From Sporichthyaceae bacterium (GTDB taxonomy: Bacteria; Actinomycetota; Actinomycetes; Sporichthyales; Sporichthyaceae): 64,000 nucleotides of DNA. The translations under genes and the position numbers were made by a program. The DNA lies in NCBI GenBank assembly GCA_036269075.1, contig DATASX010000117.1:1-64000 (forward strand), in the 5' to 3' direction. Positions 7,385 to 16,709 of this stretch are shown piece after piece (position 1 is the first letter of the stretch; each line of letters opens with the position of its first letter). The notes below the pieces were generated by a model. The model saw only the letters and a program-made list of their open reading frames with translations, was not told where the DNA came from and did no database searches.

Positions 7385-8683
7385 ATGGCAGTCATCGGAG
7401 CTGAACAGGTCGACGCGGCCAGGAGCGACGGCGGCGTACTGCGGGTCAACCGCGGGGACCTGCTGACCCCGCTGGCCCGCGAACGCGCGCGGGAGATCGG
7501 CGTCCGGATCGACCAGGAGGCGCCGGTCCCGCCCAAACGCGTGCCGGATCCCGTTGTGCCGCCGAACAAGTTGGCCGGCACCGGAACCATCAAGGGCCGT
7601 CAGCCGGCGTCGACCTCGCCCGGCACCCCCGCGGTCCGCGCCCCGGCCCCGGTCCCGGCGAAGCCCGACGCCGGCACGGTCAACGCCCTGTTCCGGCGCG
7701 GTGCCCCGGCGCCCGCGCTGCCTGCCCTGGGTTCCGGTGGGTCCGGGTCGGGCGGGCGCCCGCGAGCCGCGGTGGTCGGCGCCGGCCACGTCGGCGCGGT
7801 GGCCGCGATGCGGCTGGCCGAGTCGGATCTGTTCGACGAAGTCGTGCTCACCGACATCGTCGAGGGGCTCGCCGCGGGCATCGCCCTGGACCTGTGGCAC
7901 GGGGCCGCGCTGTGCGGGTCGTCCACCCGGATCGCCGGCGCGGACTCGGTCGACGGCGTGGCCGGGTGCGACTACGTCATCGTCACCGCAGGCCGTCCCC
8001 GCAAGCCGGGAATGAGCCGTACCGACCTGACCAACGTCAACGCCGAGATCGTGGGCTCGGTCAGCGAGCGCATCAAGGCCGTGGCGCCGAACGCCGTGGT
8101 GGTCGTCGTCTCCAATCCGTTGGAGGAGATGACCCATGTCGCCCAGCTCAGGACAGGCTTCCCGCCGGGGCGGGTGCTGGGCATGGCCGGCGTGCTGGAC
8201 ACCGCGCGGTTCTGCTCGCTGGTGGGCCTGACCGGCAAAGTCCGACCGGACGACGTGGTCGCCTACGCACTGGGCAGCCACGGCCCGGAGATGGTCGTCC
8301 CGCTGAGCCAGGCCTTCGGCGACGGCAAGAAGCTGACCGAGATGATCGACCGGCCCACGCTGGACGCGATCGTCGAACGCACCCGCGACTCCGGCGCCGA
8401 GGTGGTCTCGCTGCTGAAGACCGGGTCGGCCTACTTCTCCCCCGGCCAGTCCGCGGCGCTGATGGTCACCACGATGGCGCGGGACGACCGCAGCCAGATC
8501 CTGGCCTGCGCGGTGGTGCCCAACGGCCAATACGGGCTGCGGAACACCCGGGTCGGCCTGCCGGTGCGTCTCGGCCGCGCCGGACTGACCGAAATCGTCG
8601 AGCTTCCGCTGGAAGCAGGAGAGCAGGCCGCGTTGGCCAAGGCGGCGCAGAACCTCGCCGAGCGCATCGCCGCCGTGAGCTGA
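7385..8683 (+). CDS. Malate/lactate-type dehydrogenase with ~125-residue N-terminal extension
   Basis: Residues about 126-432 are an NAD-dependent malate/lactate dehydrogenase: dinucleotide loop VGAGHVGAVAAM, substrate-loop AGRPRKPGMSRTDL, VVVSNPLEEM and catalytic GSHGPEMV. The N-terminal part is not in ordinary enzymes of this family. Residues 18-43 (LRVNRGDLLTPLARERAREIG) resemble an N-terminal segment I recall from other BMC-associated proteins. Then come a Pro/Ala-rich linker (47-95) and a second short helix (VNALFRR). The enzyme probably recycles NADH/NAD+ inside the shell. ATG at 7385 follows GAGGTAACTC. Confidence 0.85.
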   Translation: MAVIGAEQVDAARSDGGVLRVNRGDLLTPLARERAREIGVRIDQEAPVPPKRVPDPVVPPNKLAGTGTIKGRQPASTSPGTPAVRAPAPVPAKPDAGTVNALFRRGAPAPALPALGSGGSGSGGRPRAAVVGAGHVGAVAAMRLAESDLFDEVVLTDIVEGLAAGIALDLWHGAALCGSSTRIAGADSVDGVAGCDYVIVTAGRPRKPGMSRTDLTNVNAEIVGSVSERIKAVAPNAVVVVVSNPLEEMTHVAQLRTGFPPGRVLGMAGVLDTARFCSLVGLTGKVRPDDVVAYALGSHGPEMVVPLSQAFGDGKKLTEMIDRPTLDAIVERTRDSGAEVVSLLKTGSAYFSPGQSAALMVTTMARDDRSQILACAVVPNGQYGLRNTRVGLPVRLGRAGLTEIVELPLEAGEQAALAKAAQNLAERIAAVS

Positions 8684-8692
8684 CGCTCCGTC

Positions 8693-9733
8693 ATGCGCGC
8701 GATCGTGTTCCAGGCGCCGGGGCAGGTCGCATTGACGACCGTCCCGGATCCGGTGCTGCTGGCCGACACCGATGCGCTCGTGCAGGTGCGGGCGGCCGGA
8801 ATCTGCGGCACCGACCTGCATGTGACGGGTGGTCATGTAACCGGCATGGGCCCGGGCACGGTGCTCGGCCACGAGTTCGTCGGCACGGTCGTCGCCGCGG
8901 GATCGGCCCTCCGGCGGGTCGGCGTGGGAACCGAGGTGGGCAGCGGCGATTTCACCGCGTGCGGGGTGTGCTGGTGGTGCGACCGCGGTTCGCACTGGCA
9001 CTGCCCGCATCGTCAGTTCTTCGGCACCGGAACGGTTTTCGGCCCGGAACTTCCCGGGGCCCAGGCCGAGTTCGTCCGCGTCCCGTTCGCCGACACCGTG
9101 TTGAGCCCGCTGCCGCACGGAGTCTCGGACGCTGCAGCGTTGCTGGTCGGGGACAACCTGGCCACCGGTTGGATCGCCTGCCAGGACGGCGGTGTGCGGC
9201 CCGCCGATGTGGTCGCGGTGATCGGCGGCGGCCCGGTCGGCCAACTGGTCTCGCTGTGCGCCCAGGTGATCGGCGCGGCCGCGGTAGTGGTCGCCGACCC
9301 GGTCGGCGAACGCCGGGAGTTGGCCAGGTCGAACGGGGCGATCGGCGCCGACCCGGCGGAGTTGAACATCGTGCTCGACGAGTTGACCGACGGCCGCGGG
9401 GCGGACGTCGTCATCGAGGCGGTGGGCATCCCCGTCGGGTTGGAATCCGCGCTGGACGCGGTGCGCAAGGGCGGGACGGTCGTGTCGGTCGGAGCCCACG
9501 CTGAGCCCGAGTGGCCGCTGCCGCTCGCGGCCGCGTTCGCCGACGAGATCACGCTGCGGTTCTCGATCGGCGACTCCATCCGGGCCCGCCGGTCGCTGCT
9601 TCCGCTACTGGCCGCCGGGGTCCTGGATCCCGACTTCGTGTTCAGCCACGAACTGACGATCAGTCAGGCCGTGGAGGGCTACAGCCTGATGCGGGACCGC
9701 GCGGCCACCAAGGCTCTCCTCACCTTCGACTGA
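8693..9733 (+). CDS. Zinc-dependent alcohol dehydrogenase (MDR family)
   Basis: A 346-residue medium-chain dehydrogenase. The catalytic-zinc region GICGTDLHVTGG plus GHEF, a Cys-rich segment CGVCWWCDRGSHWHC in the structural-zinc position, and the Rossmann loop VIGGGPVGQLVS are all visible. It starts 9 nt after the dehydrogenase stop and is the last gene of the BMC operon. Family enzymes reduce an aldehyde or oxidise an alcohol with NAD(P). Here it may feed the acylating aldehyde dehydrogenase from an alcohol, or act as an NADH sink. Its 3' end overlaps the opposing lipoprotein gene by 14 nt. Confidence 0.88.
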   Translation: MRAIVFQAPGQVALTTVPDPVLLADTDALVQVRAAGICGTDLHVTGGHVTGMGPGTVLGHEFVGTVVAAGSALRRVGVGTEVGSGDFTACGVCWWCDRGSHWHCPHRQFFGTGTVFGPELPGAQAEFVRVPFADTVLSPLPHGVSDAAALLVGDNLATGWIACQDGGVRPADVVAVIGGGPVGQLVSLCAQVIGAAAVVVADPVGERRELARSNGAIGADPAELNIVLDELTDGRGADVVIEAVGIPVGLESALDAVRKGGTVVSVGAHAEPEWPLPLAAAFADEITLRFSIGDSIRARRSLLPLLAAGVLDPDFVFSHELTISQAVEGYSLMRDRAATKALLTFD

Positions 9734-10586
9734 CCGGAGCGCTGTCAGACGTTCTGTCCGGCGGTTGGACGATCGGCCAGAAGAACCACGGCTCCATGCC
9801 GCGATCGGTGGCGGCCGTTCCGAGTCGGTCGACCGTCGAGTCCAGCCATCGCGCCGTCGCGCCGTCCCGGTTTGCGCTTCGGCCCGGGGCCGCAGTGGTC
9901 AGGTTCAACTGGACGACGACGTCGTCGGAGCGGACGAAGTACACGCTGACACTCGGCTGATCGCCCCCGGCGACCGGGGCGGGTCGCTGGACCAAAACCC
10001 GTCTCCCGTTGGAAAGCACCCGAGCAACGCAGCGCGCTCGTCGCGATCCGGCCGGCAGGCAGATGGTGCTCGACGCGGGACCGCCGTACACGAACCAAGC
10101 GCTCATCGACAGTGCAGTGACCACGCCCTCGGGCAGGCTGGCGGCAGAAGGGGTGCCCGGCCGCACGGCCGGTTCGCTCACGCCGTGCTGGACGACGAAA
10201 TCCGGGCCGAGGTCCTTCTGCAACACCGCGAAATCGTGCGAGTCGGCGACCGGATCGATCTGAACGCCGGGCGGGGGCGGCGGCAGTGCAGGTGCTGGGC
10301 CGGCAGCCACCGCCTGCACCGTGCTCGCCTGCGCCGCCGGGGCGACCGAGGAGTTGTCCCTCGTCGTCCATCCGGTGGTAGCGACTGTTCGGCCCAAGAC
10401 CAGCCGAGCCGTGCCGCTCTGCGACTCGGGCGCACAACCGACCGGGGCAGTCAGCACCGCGCAGCTGACTGCAACGACGGCCACCGTCCGGCGCCGGAGT
10501 CGCCACGCTTCGGCGCCGGTCGCGCGCCGTGGCTGTCCGCTCAGGTCCACGCCCGCTCCTCTGCCACGAATCCGGCGCCTGCCCAT
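9720..10586 (-). CDS. Putative secreted lipoprotein of unknown function
   Basis: A 288-residue protein. After an Arg-rich start, a hydrophobic segment (TVAVVAVSCAVLTAPVGC) ends in a plausible lipobox cysteine near residue 42. A Pro-rich stretch (PALPPPPPG) precedes a globular domain with paired cysteines (STICLPAGSRRARCVAR). No family is recognised. ATG 10586 is the only sensible start upstream of the signal. The gene converges on the alcohol dehydrogenase with a 14-nt overlap and is not obviously part of the BMC system. Confidence 0.7.
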   Translation of the reverse strand: MGRRRIRGRGAGVDLSGQPRRATGAEAWRLRRRTVAVVAVSCAVLTAPVGCAPESQSGTARLVLGRTVATTGWTTRDNSSVAPAAQASTVQAVAAGPAPALPPPPPGVQIDPVADSHDFAVLQKDLGPDFVVQHGVSEPAVRPGTPSAASLPEGVVTALSMSAWFVYGGPASSTICLPAGSRRARCVARVLSNGRRVLVQRPAPVAGGDQPSVSVYFVRSDDVVVQLNLTTAAPGRSANRDGATARWLDSTVDRLGTAATDRGMEPWFFWPIVQPPDRTSDSAPVSRR

Positions 10587-10652
10587 CAGCTTGCATCCGG
10601 GGCGGACGAACGGGGGCGAAAACGGCAGATTGCGTTCTGCCATGCTCCGGTC

Positions 10653-11375
10653 ATGGACGTGATCACGGACCTCGCCGCCGAGTACGAGGCGTTGGCGACC
10701 GTGCTGACCGGGCTCGACGACGCGCAGTGGCAGGCGTCCTCCGGGGCCCCCGGCTGGACCGTCGCGGACGTCATCCTGCATCTGGCGCAGACCAACGAGG
10801 CCGTCGTGGCTACTTGCGCGGGCCGCTCGACCAGGTTGGGCGAGGGCTCGTCGGTGGACGCGACCGTCGATGCCTGGGTGGCCGCGGAGCGCACGACGGG
10901 CCCGGATGTCCTGCGGCGCTGGCGGGCCGGGCTCGAACCGTCGCTGGCGGCGCTGCGCGGTGCCGACCCGGACCGGCGCTACCCATGGGCCGAAGCGCCG
11001 CTGCGGCCGGCCGTGTTGGCCACGACCCGCATCGCCGAGCACTGGGCGCACGGACTCGATGTCGCCGAGCCGCTGGGTCGGCCGTTCCCGGACACCACCC
11101 GGCTGCGGCACATCGCGTGGTTGGCGCACCGGACCCTGCCCTACGGCCTGGCGCTGCGCGACCTGCCGGCTGTCGCGGTTCGGTGCGAGCTGGCCGCGCC
11201 GGACGGCACGATCTGGGAGTTCGGGCCGCCGGGAGCCCCGGTGCGAGTGAGCGGTTCGGCCGGCCAGTTCTGCCGAGTCGCCGCCCAGCGGCTGACCCCC
11301 CAAGCCGCGGATCTGCGGACCGCCGGGCCGGGCGCGGAGGGTGTCCTGTCGGCTCTGCGCAGCTACGCGGCCTGA
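10653..11375 (+). CDS. DinB/mycothiol-dependent maleylpyruvate isomerase-fold protein (TIGR03084-like)
   Basis: A 240-residue protein with the pattern of the actinobacterial DinB/MDMPI four-helix superfamily: PGWTVADVILHLAQTNEAV at the start (HLA is part of the metal-binding His triad), RIAEHWAHGLDVAEPLG in the middle, and a C-terminal SCP2-like part (VRVSGSAGQFCRVAAQRL). Such proteins are mycothiol-dependent transferases or isomerases of mostly unknown substrate. It is transcribed divergently from the lipoprotein gene. The start ATG gives MDVITDLAAEYEALA, normal for the family. Confidence 0.75.
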   Translation: MDVITDLAAEYEALATVLTGLDDAQWQASSGAPGWTVADVILHLAQTNEAVVATCAGRSTRLGEGSSVDATVDAWVAAERTTGPDVLRRWRAGLEPSLAALRGADPDRRYPWAEAPLRPAVLATTRIAEHWAHGLDVAEPLGRPFPDTTRLRHIAWLAHRTLPYGLALRDLPAVAVRCELAAPDGTIWEFGPPGAPVRVSGSAGQFCRVAAQRLTPQAADLRTAGPGAEGVLSALRSYAA

Positions 11376-11458
11376 ACCACACCCCGCGGAGCTAGCCGGC
11401 GAGCCGGAACGCCGCTTACCGTGGGCTGGTCCCGGCCCCGCGGAGAGGTTGCCTTTCG

Positions 11459-13342
11459 GTGGCGAACGATTCCGTCCAGTCCGCGGCCGACCGCATCGCG
11501 GCAGCTACTGTCCAGGGCCCCGAGGCAGTGCGGGCCGTCGCGCTCGAGGTACTCGACACCGCGTCCGACGGCGCCACCGAGATCGACGCCATGCGGACGG
11601 TGGCCGCGCGGGTGCTGGCCGCACGCGACCTGGACGAGGGCCTGTTCGCCGTCACCCACGAGGCGCTCGCGCTGCTGCGCGCGGACATCGCCGGCGTCCT
11701 GCTGGTCGAGGGCGACGAGTTGGTCATGCGGGCGTGCGTCGGCAACCGTGAGCTGACGACCGCCCGGCTGCGGATGCGCCGCGGGCAGGGCCTGGCCGGG
11801 CACGCCTTCGAGATCGGCGCCGCGGCCAAGGTCGACGACTACCTCAACAATGACGTGATCTCCGGGGACTTCCGGGCGCTGGCGGTGGCCGAGAGCACCA
11901 AGTCCGCGATGTGCGCGCCGCTGACCCTGGACGGCGAGATCATCGGCGTGCTCGAGGTGTGGCGCCGCCGCGAGACCTCGTTCACCGAACGCGAGATCAC
12001 CAGCCTGGTCGGCCTCGCCGAGCTCGCCGCGATCGCGTTGCACCACGGCCGGCTCTACGACGAGCGCGAGGTGAGCCTGCGCGAGGTCGAGGTCGCGCAC
12101 CGGGTGCTGGAGAACCAGTTCAGCAAGGTCACCCACGCGCTCTCGCTGCAACAGGAACTGCTCCAGGCCCTCATCGACGGCGAACGCCTGTCCGGGGTGC
12201 TGCGCATCGTGGCCGCCCGGACCGGGGCCTCGGTGGTGCTCTTCGACACCGACCTCGACGTGATCGCCGGGTGCCCCACCACCTTGGACACTGCCGCGCT
12301 GGCCGAGAGAACCCGTACCGCACTGCGAACGCAGACACCGTCAGCTCGCGGGACGTCCTGGACGACCTTCGAAGATCAGTCGTTGGCGGTGCGCCCGGTC
12401 CACGTGGGCGGCGACCTGCTCGGTTGGCTGTCGATGCTGAACAACGCCCTGGCCAACGACGAGCAGACCGAGCTCTCGCTGACCCAGGCCGCGCTGGCCT
12501 GCGCCTTGCACCACCTCGAGGAGCAAGCCGCGGCGCGGGCCCGGTCGGCGCTGCGCGATGAGGTGCTGCTGTCGTTGCTGACCGGTCCGGCCGACGAACG
12601 CCGGGCCGCCGCGGCGCGGGCCAAGCACGTCAACGTCGACCTGCGCGGGGATCTGCGCGCCTGCGTGTGCAGCTTCGGACGGCTGGCCGAGATCGGCGAG
12701 GCGGAGGGCTGGACCGGCACGCACGCCGAACGGGTGCGCCGCCGGTTGCTGGCCGTCTGCGAGGCGAACCTGGCGGCCACCGGCTGGCTGCGGTTGGCGG
12801 CCCGGCACGGCGACACAGTCGTGACGCTGGTGCGCTCGGTCGACGTCGAGGAACTGCGCGCGGTGCTGCAGAGCACGGCCGAGGAACTCGACAAGGAGGC
12901 CCCGGGCATCGGAGCCGGGTGGGCGGTCAGCGCCCCGCGCAGCAACGCGATGGCGTTGGCCGAGGCCTACAACGAGGCGTGTACCGCGATCCGGGCGTTG
13001 GGTCAGTCCAGCGGTCGACGCGTTGTGCTGCACGAGGAGCTCGGCATCCTGGGCCTGCTGCTGGCCGGCCCGGGCAGCCTGGACCTGCCCCGGTTCGTCA
13101 TCGAGAACATCGGTCCGGCGCTGGCCTACGACCGCTCCCACGGCACGGCACTGGTCGAGACGCTGCGCGCCTTCCTGGACGCCGACTGCTCGCAGCAGGA
13201 AACCGCGTCCCGGTTGTTCGTGCACCAGAAGACCGTGAAGTACCGGCTGGCGCAGCTGCAGAAGCTCACCGGCCTGGACCTGCGACACCATCACGACCGC
13301 ATGCGTGCCGACATCGCGGTCCGCGCCGCCGATCTCGGCTGA
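11459..13342 (+). CDS. GAF-domain transcription regulator of the PucR/CdaR family
   Basis: A 627-residue regulator. A GAF sensory domain lies at about residues 45-190 (LLVEGDELVMRACVG...KSAMCAPLTLDGEIIGVLEVW), then a helical linker, a central regulatory region, and a C-terminal PucR helix-turn-helix at about 560-620 (QQETASRLFVHQKTVKYRLAQL). PucR-type regulators respond to small molecules and are often encoded beside catabolic clusters. This one lies about 1.7 kb downstream of the BMC operon and could control it; nothing in the sequence proves that. GTG at 11459 follows GGAGAGG at a somewhat long spacing. Confidence 0.82.
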   Translation: MANDSVQSAADRIAAATVQGPEAVRAVALEVLDTASDGATEIDAMRTVAARVLAARDLDEGLFAVTHEALALLRADIAGVLLVEGDELVMRACVGNRELTTARLRMRRGQGLAGHAFEIGAAAKVDDYLNNDVISGDFRALAVAESTKSAMCAPLTLDGEIIGVLEVWRRRETSFTEREITSLVGLAELAAIALHHGRLYDEREVSLREVEVAHRVLENQFSKVTHALSLQQELLQALIDGERLSGVLRIVAARTGASVVLFDTDLDVIAGCPTTLDTAALAERTRTALRTQTPSARGTSWTTFEDQSLAVRPVHVGGDLLGWLSMLNNALANDEQTELSLTQAALACALHHLEEQAAARARSALRDEVLLSLLTGPADERRAAAARAKHVNVDLRGDLRACVCSFGRLAEIGEAEGWTGTHAERVRRRLLAVCEANLAATGWLRLAARHGDTVVTLVRSVDVEELRAVLQSTAEELDKEAPGIGAGWAVSAPRSNAMALAEAYNEACTAIRALGQSSGRRVVLHEELGILGLLLAGPGSLDLPRFVIENIGPALAYDRSHGTALVETLRAFLDADCSQQETASRLFVHQKTVKYRLAQLQKLTGLDLRHHHDRMRADIAVRAADLG

Positions 13343-13365
13343 CCCCAACCCCGACCCCAACCCCT

Positions 13366-13410
13366 GACCCCCAAACCCCCGACCCCCAAACCCCCGACCC
13401 CCAAACCCCC
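13366..13410. repeat. Three perfect 15-bp tandem repeats with G-quadruplex potential
   Basis: GACCCCCAAACCCCC is repeated exactly three times, preceded by degenerate C-rich copies from about 13341. The minus strand therefore carries at least six runs of five G separated by 2-3 nt. It lies between the convergent regulator and glyS genes, directly before palindrome copy B. Confidence 0.95.
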
Positions 13411-13411
13411 G

Positions 13412-13471
13412 ACTTCTGCTGCCTGTCGCACCTATCAGGCCCGCTCAATAGGTGCGACAGGCAGCAGAAGT
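13412..13471. repeat. Palindromic repeat copy B, between convergent genes
   Basis: Perfect 24-nt inverted arms (13412-13435 and 13448-13471) around a 12-nt spacer. The arm begins ACTTCTGCTGCCTGTCGCAC. It lies between the stops of the PucR-type regulator and glyS, where it could also end transcription of both. This is the cleanest copy of the dispersed family. Confidence 0.95.
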
Positions 13472-13487
13472 GCGAGGGAGGGGGTCG

Positions 13488-16466
13488 TCAGCCCAGCGCC
13501 TCCCAGTCGACGACGTCGGCGGCCAGGTCGCGCACGCAGGCCAGCAGGCCGAGCCGGTTGGCCTTGACCGCGGGGTCGTCGGCCATGACCATCACGGCGT
13601 CGAAGAACGCGTTGATCGGGCCGACCAGGCCGGCGCCGACCGCAGCGAACTGAGTCAGATCTGACGCTGCGTCACCCAGCTCCGCACGGGCCTTGGCGAC
13701 CGCGTCGGCGAGCCCGCTCTCGGCCGGATCGGCGAACAACGCGGCGTCGAAACCACCGGCAGTGCCGGCCGGGACGATGCGGCAGACCCGCAGCACCGCT
13801 TCGACGAGCGAACTGAACGCTGCGTCAGATACCAAACCTGGAAGCGATTCCAGGGTCGCGTCGGCTCGCAGCGGCCGGTCGGCCAGCGGCAGCACGGCCT
13901 GCACCAACTTGTGCGGGTGCCCGGCGTCGAGCAGCGCCTGCTCGTAGCGGCCGGTGATGAACGCGGCCGCGTCGGCCTGTCGGGCCGCGGTGACCTCCAC
14001 CGGCTGCTGCGCCGCGGCGATCGCCAACCCCGTCGAGACGGTGATCGCGGACAGCTGCGGATGGGCCCGCAGGATCGCGAGAACCCCGAGTGCGGCCCGC
14101 CGCAGCGCGAACGGGTCCGACGAGCCCTTCGGCTCAGCACCGGTGCCGAACAACCCGGCCAGCAGGTCCAACCGGTCGGCGACCGCGAGGATCGCGCCGG
14201 GCGTGGACTTCGGCAACGAGGCACCGGCCGAGCGCGGCATCTCCATCTCGTGCAGCGCGACGGCGACCTCGCGGGTCTCCCCCGCCCGCACCGCGTACTC
14301 GCGGGCCATCACCCCGGCCAGCTTGGACAACTCGACCACCATCTCGGTGGCCAGGTCGAACTTCGCCAACTCCGCCGCCCGCCGCAGTGTCGCGCCCTGT
14401 GCCTCGGTCAGCTCCACGTGCGCGGCCAGGCCGAGCGCGATCGCCCGGATCCGCGAGGCCCGGTCGTCCATCGAGCCGAGCTTGTCGGCGAAGACCAGCT
14501 TGTCCAGTCGGCCCCGGAACACCTCCGGCGTCACCTGCAGGTCGGCCCGCCAGAAGAACGCGGCGTCCTCGTAGCGGGCGCGCAGGACCGCCTCGTTCCC
14601 GGCCCGGACCAGGTCGGCGTCGCACTCCCCGTTGGCCACCGCGACGAAGTGGTTGCGCAGCGCGCCGCCGGCGGACCGCACCGGGAGGTAGCGCTGGTGC
14701 TTGCGCATCACCGTCACGAGGATGTCCGACGGCAGTTCCAGGTAGCGCTCGGCGAACGAGCCCAGCAGCGGGTTCGGCGACTCGACCAGGTTGGTGACCT
14801 CGTCGACCACGTCGGACTCGCCCTCGACATCGACGGTCGCGCCGACCGAGGCAGCTAGTTCGGTGGCGCCGGCCACGATTCCCGCCCGGCGGGTCGCGGT
14901 GTCCAGCACGATTCCCGCGCCGGCCAGCACGCCGGCGAACGTCTGCGCCGACGCGACGTCGAGGACCGGCGCCGCGGCGTTGCGGTGCACCCAGGTCTGG
15001 CGACCGCTGGACAGGTTCGAGACCTGGAAGGGCACCACGGCCTCGCCGAGCAGCGCGAGGATCCACCGGATCGGCCGGGTGAACGACAACCCGGGCGCGT
15101 TCCAGCGCATGTTCTTCTCCGAGCGCAGCCCGGTGATGATGCCCGGCAGGATCTCGGCGAACACCTCGATCGCCGCCCGGCCGACCACCTCGGTGCTGAC
15201 CCCGACGTACTCGACGCCGTCCAGGGTGATCCGCTCCAACGCAGTGGCCGCGACGCCCTGCCCGCGGGCGAATCCCTCCGCGGCCTTGGTCAGGTTCCCC
15301 TCGGCGTCGTACGCGGCGGCGACCTTCGGCCCCTTCACCACCCGGCGCGAGTCCTCCTCGCGCGGCGCGACGTCGGCCACCGTGGCGACCACCCGGCGCG
15401 GGGTCGCGTCGACCGTGATCGCCCCGTAGGAAAGGCCGGTGCCGGCCAGCGCGGTGGTCAGCGCCGAACGCACCGCGGCCACGGTGTTGCCGCACTCGTG
15501 CGGGGGCATCTCCTCGACGCCGATCTCGAACACCAGCGGCGCGGGCGCGGTCGGGACGTCCCCGGTCGCTGCCAACGACGGCGGCTGCGACACCGGCGGC
15601 ATCCCCAGCGGGTGGCCGAGCTCGGCGCGCTTGGCGATCCACAGTTCAGCGACCTCACGGGCCAGGTTCCGCATGACGTTGAAGGCCGCGGCCCGGTCGA
15701 CCGTCGAGACCGCACCGCGGGCGTCCATGACGTTGAATGCGTGCGAGCACTTGAGCACATAGATCTGCGCCGGCACGGGCAGCCCGGCCTCGACCATGCG
15801 CCGGGCCTCGAAGGCGTAGGACTCGAACAGGGACCGGTTGGTCGCGACGTCGGCGTCGTCGAGGTAGTACCGGCTCATCTCGTACTCGGCCTGCCCGAAC
15901 GCCTCGCCGTAAGAGATCCCGGGCGCGTAGGCGATCTCCTTGAAGTGCCCCACGCCCTGCAGCGCCATCATGATGCGCTCCATGCCGTAGGTCAGCTCGA
16001 CCGGGATCGGGTCGAGCGTCTGGCCACCCACGGCCTGGAAGTACGTGAACTGGGTGATCTCCATGCCGTCGAGCCAGACCTCCCAGCCCAGCCCCCAGGC
16101 GCCGATCGCCGGCTGCGCCCAGTTGTCCTCGACGAATCGCACGTCGTGCGCGCGCAGGTCGACGCCCAATGCCTCCAGGCTGCCCAGGTACTGCTGCTGC
16201 GGGTCGCCCGGCTCCGGCTTGAGGATCACCTGGTACTGGGTGTGGCACTGGATGCGGTTCGGGTTCTCGCCGTACCGGGCGTCGTCCGGGCGTACCGACG
16301 GCTCGACGTAGGCGACCCGCCACGGCTCCGGGCCGAGCACCCGCAGGAACGTCGCGGGATTCGCCGTACCGGCCCCGACCTCGGTGTTCATCGGCTGCAC
16401 GATCATCGCGCCGCGGGAGGTCCAGTACTCGGTCAGCGCCAGCAGCGCTTCCTGCATGGTGATCAA
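13488..16466 (-). CDS. glyS: Glycyl-tRNA synthetase, fused alpha-beta (GlyQ-GlyS) form
   Basis: One 992-residue chain charges tRNA-Gly. Residues 1-290 match the GlyQ catalytic alpha subunit (MNTEVGAGTANPATFLRVLG, YVEPSVRPDDARYGENPNR, DGMEITQFTYFQAVGG). After a Pro-rich joint near 295-310, residues from PLVFEIGVEEMPPHE onward match the GlyS beta subunit, including FEIGVEE, SFTRPIRWILAL and a C-terminal anticodon-binding region. Most actinobacteria I know use the unrelated homodimeric enzyme, so the fused form is notable. TTG 16466 aligns with the GlyQ family start; ATG 16457 is the alternative. A TAGACT -10-like box lies at 16535-16530. Confidence 0.93.
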   Translation of the reverse strand: MITMQEALLALTEYWTSRGAMIVQPMNTEVGAGTANPATFLRVLGPEPWRVAYVEPSVRPDDARYGENPNRIQCHTQYQVILKPEPGDPQQQYLGSLEALGVDLRAHDVRFVEDNWAQPAIGAWGLGWEVWLDGMEITQFTYFQAVGGQTLDPIPVELTYGMERIMMALQGVGHFKEIAYAPGISYGEAFGQAEYEMSRYYLDDADVATNRSLFESYAFEARRMVEAGLPVPAQIYVLKCSHAFNVMDARGAVSTVDRAAAFNVMRNLAREVAELWIAKRAELGHPLGMPPVSQPPSLAATGDVPTAPAPLVFEIGVEEMPPHECGNTVAAVRSALTTALAGTGLSYGAITVDATPRRVVATVADVAPREEDSRRVVKGPKVAAAYDAEGNLTKAAEGFARGQGVAATALERITLDGVEYVGVSTEVVGRAAIEVFAEILPGIITGLRSEKNMRWNAPGLSFTRPIRWILALLGEAVVPFQVSNLSSGRQTWVHRNAAAPVLDVASAQTFAGVLAGAGIVLDTATRRAGIVAGATELAASVGATVDVEGESDVVDEVTNLVESPNPLLGSFAERYLELPSDILVTVMRKHQRYLPVRSAGGALRNHFVAVANGECDADLVRAGNEAVLRARYEDAAFFWRADLQVTPEVFRGRLDKLVFADKLGSMDDRASRIRAIALGLAAHVELTEAQGATLRRAAELAKFDLATEMVVELSKLAGVMAREYAVRAGETREVAVALHEMEMPRSAGASLPKSTPGAILAVADRLDLLAGLFGTGAEPKGSSDPFALRRAALGVLAILRAHPQLSAITVSTGLAIAAAQQPVEVTAARQADAAAFITGRYEQALLDAGHPHKLVQAVLPLADRPLRADATLESLPGLVSDAAFSSLVEAVLRVCRIVPAGTAGGFDAALFADPAESGLADAVAKARAELGDAASDLTQFAAVGAGLVGPINAFFDAVMVMADDPAVKANRLGLLACVRDLAADVVDWEALG

Positions 16467-16709
16467 CTCGACTGCGTCCCCTGCGAATCGACGGTGGCTG
16501 CGGGCGACCGGACCGGCCCAGCGTTGTCGAGTCTAGTGATCGCGGCGCCTGCACCACGCGCTGCGACAGGAGCGGTTGACGCCAACGGGAGTGGGCAACC
16601 CGTTCGGAGCAGTGCCGTGGAAAACGGACGAAGCGGGCGCAACCCTTCGAAATACCGCTTTCGCGACTTGTTATCCCGGCCCACGGGCCGGCGGATGGGG
16701 TGCACTGGC

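Noticed and set aside
13366-13410. CRISPR-like array
   Set aside because: The repeats are 15 bp, contiguous and without spacers; no cas genes are present.
14985-16709. Very long + strand open frame over glyS running into the glycine-rich protein
   Set aside because: The part over glyS is antisense to a clear synthetase. Only the part from 16710, with a signal peptide, is real.
16561-16709. Riboswitch before the glycine-rich secreted gene (shared CCCGTTCGGAGCA with 19757-19770)
   Set aside because: The shared word is short and I could not fit the surrounding bases to a known riboswitch such as the c-di-AMP ydaO element.
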